NCBI GenBank assembly: GCA_049975325.1
Contig: JBNGDW010000018.1
Span: forward strand, 1 to 22,732
DNA length: 22,732 bases
Reading direction: 5' to 3'
Source of the DNA: JBNGDW01 sp049975325
GTDB lineage: Bacteria; Cloacimonadota; Cloacimonadia; JGIOTU-2; JBNGDW01
A program made the translations under genes and the position numbers. Positions 21,872 through 22,732 of the stretch are shown piece by piece (within the stretch, counting starts at the first letter, position 1; each line of letters starts with the position of its first letter). The notes beneath the pieces are model-generated. The model did no database searches and was not told the DNA's origin. It saw nothing but the letters and a program-made list of their open reading frames with translations.

Positions 21872-22732
21872 CTATCTTATCAGAATCATTTTCTTTGTCT
21901 CTGAAGTAAAATTGTCAGCTTTCATACGGTAGAGATATATCCCATTTGGTACAGATTTGCCAGCATTATTCCGTCCATCCCAAACAACTTCTTCTTTAAT
22001 TTTTAATTCGCGAACGAGTTGTCCTTTGATGTTATAGATCTTTATTTTTGCCTCATCTGCATAGTGGAGCGGGAGATTAAACGAGATTTTGGTAGAGGTA
22101 GAAAAAGGGTTGGGTGCATTTTGCAGCAGAATTGGCATGTTTTCTGCCTCAGCCGGAGGCGTTATTCCTACGATCGTATTGTCTTTATAGTTTCCAGTTC
22201 GTCTCATATTGCCTCGAAACATAGGCCAAGGAGTTTGCGAACCTTTTGGCACCTTGTAATCGTAAGCCAAGATTCCTATGCTATTTCCAAGGATGATTTC
22301 AAAATCTCCATCCATATCAAAGTCATCTATAGTTATCTGGGAATTTGAGTGGAAACCGTTGCTTATTGGGAACCCAGGAAGCATGTTACCATCCATAGTA
22401 TAACCAATTATTTCACCAGCGAGAGTAGAAAAGAGTATGTCTAGTATGCCATCATTGTTCAAATCCGCTATAGAGAGACTATTTTTTGTTGTAAGCCCTG
22501 TCTCAATAGGCCAGCCTTGCTGCAAGTTTCCATCAGTATCAATGATGCCCAGTATGCCGCTATCAGTTATAAAAGCCAGATATAGATTATCTTCCTGTGT
22601 AAAGAAAGAAAGGTCAGATGAGATAATTTCAGCCACATCTATCGTGCTTTTCATATTACCATAGCCATCTGCAAGATGGATATGGGAGCCAGAAGCCCAG
22701 GCTACACAAGGATTATCGTCCTCATATATAAC
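21872..22732 (-). CDS. Secreted FG-GAP repeat protein with T9SS type-A C-terminal domain (partial)
   Basis: The frame is open to the right edge, so the 286 residues present are the C-terminal part of a larger protein; the ATG at 22654 is unlikely to be the real start. Two FG-GAP/VCBS-type calcium-loop repeats are visible: IADLNNDGILDILF and IDDFDMDGDFEIILG, with aromatic and Gly-rich segments such as LQQGWPIETG and LPGFPISNG between them. A linker with PWPMFRGNMRRTGNY follows. The last about 90 residues are a FlgD-like/type IX sorting domain: LLQNAPNPFSTSTKISFNLP, IKIYNIKGQLVREL, VWDGRNNAGKSVPNGIYLYRM and a Lys/Arg ending. Such domains direct export and surface attachment in FCB-group bacteria, and this one is the strongest taxonomic clue in the window. 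Confidence 0.9.
   Translation of the reverse strand, partial: VIYEDDNPCVAWASGSHIHLADGYGNMKSTIDVAEIISSDLSFFTQEDNLYLAFITDSGILGIIDTDGNLQQGWPIETGLTTKNSLSIADLNNDGILDILFSTLAGEIIGYTMDGNMLPGFPISNGFHSNSQITIDDFDMDGDFEIILGNSIGILAYDYKVPKGSQTPWPMFRGNMRRTGNYKDNTIVGITPPAEAENMPILLQNAPNPFSTSTKISFNLPLHYADEAKIKIYNIKGQLVRELKIKEEVVWDGRNNAGKSVPNGIYLYRMKADNFTSETKKMILIR

Overview
The window comes from an AT-rich bacterial chromosome. The last coding region ends in a FlgD-like/T9SS type-A C-terminal sorting domain, an unusual short palindrome recurs between genes, and several products look only distantly related to well-known genera. Together these suggest an uncultured lineage in or near the FCB group (WOR-3/Stahlbacteria, Cloacimonadota, KSB1 and similar). 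That placement is inference. Genes from position 1 to about 17.0 kb all lie on the minus strand, from about 17.2 to 20.1 kb on the plus strand, and from 20.3 kb to the end on the minus strand again.

Reading the minus strand in the direction of transcription, ribH-nusB-glycosyltransferase (17.0 to 15.2 kb) are tightly packed. A compact restriction-modification cassette follows (15.1 to 12.75 kb): a 29-residue mini-ORF, an amino-methyltransferase, a GNAT acetyltransferase and a PD-(D/E)XK endonuclease, all overlapping or abutting. Next come a 20-residue mini-ORF, a radical SAM/SPASM enzyme, a membrane protein joining a degenerate PP2C-like domain to a propeller-like domain, citF and pckA (12.75 to 7.0 kb). 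The closeness of these genes suggests read-through across most of this stretch.

After an intergenic region with palindromic repeats, a promoter and a structured leader with an attenuator-like hairpin (7.0 to 6.56 kb), there is a classic translation and division operon: infC-rpmI-rplT-pheS-pheT-zapB-like-zapA. It is followed by a 6S RNA that is not protein coding, and then by the start of rny (RNase Y), which runs off the left edge.

On the plus strand, a PIN-PhoH ATPase gene starts from a divergent promoter region shared with ribH. It is followed by a secreted protein of unknown function and an HD-domain protein. On the right are a decayed small gene carrying a palindromic repeat, a GSGD-repeat lipoprotein-like protein, tRNA-Lys(CTT), and the C-terminal part of a large secreted FG-GAP/T9SS protein.

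The points most worth following up are the 6S RNA placed directly against the rny ribosome-binding site; the parallel arrangement of tRNA-Lys against the next mRNA; the infC leader, whose terminator loop is exactly complementary to an upstream leader segment; the GNAT gene embedded between methyltransferase and endonuclease; and two translationally coupled mini-ORFs at the edges of the restriction-modification cassette, one of them directly before a radical SAM/SPASM gene.
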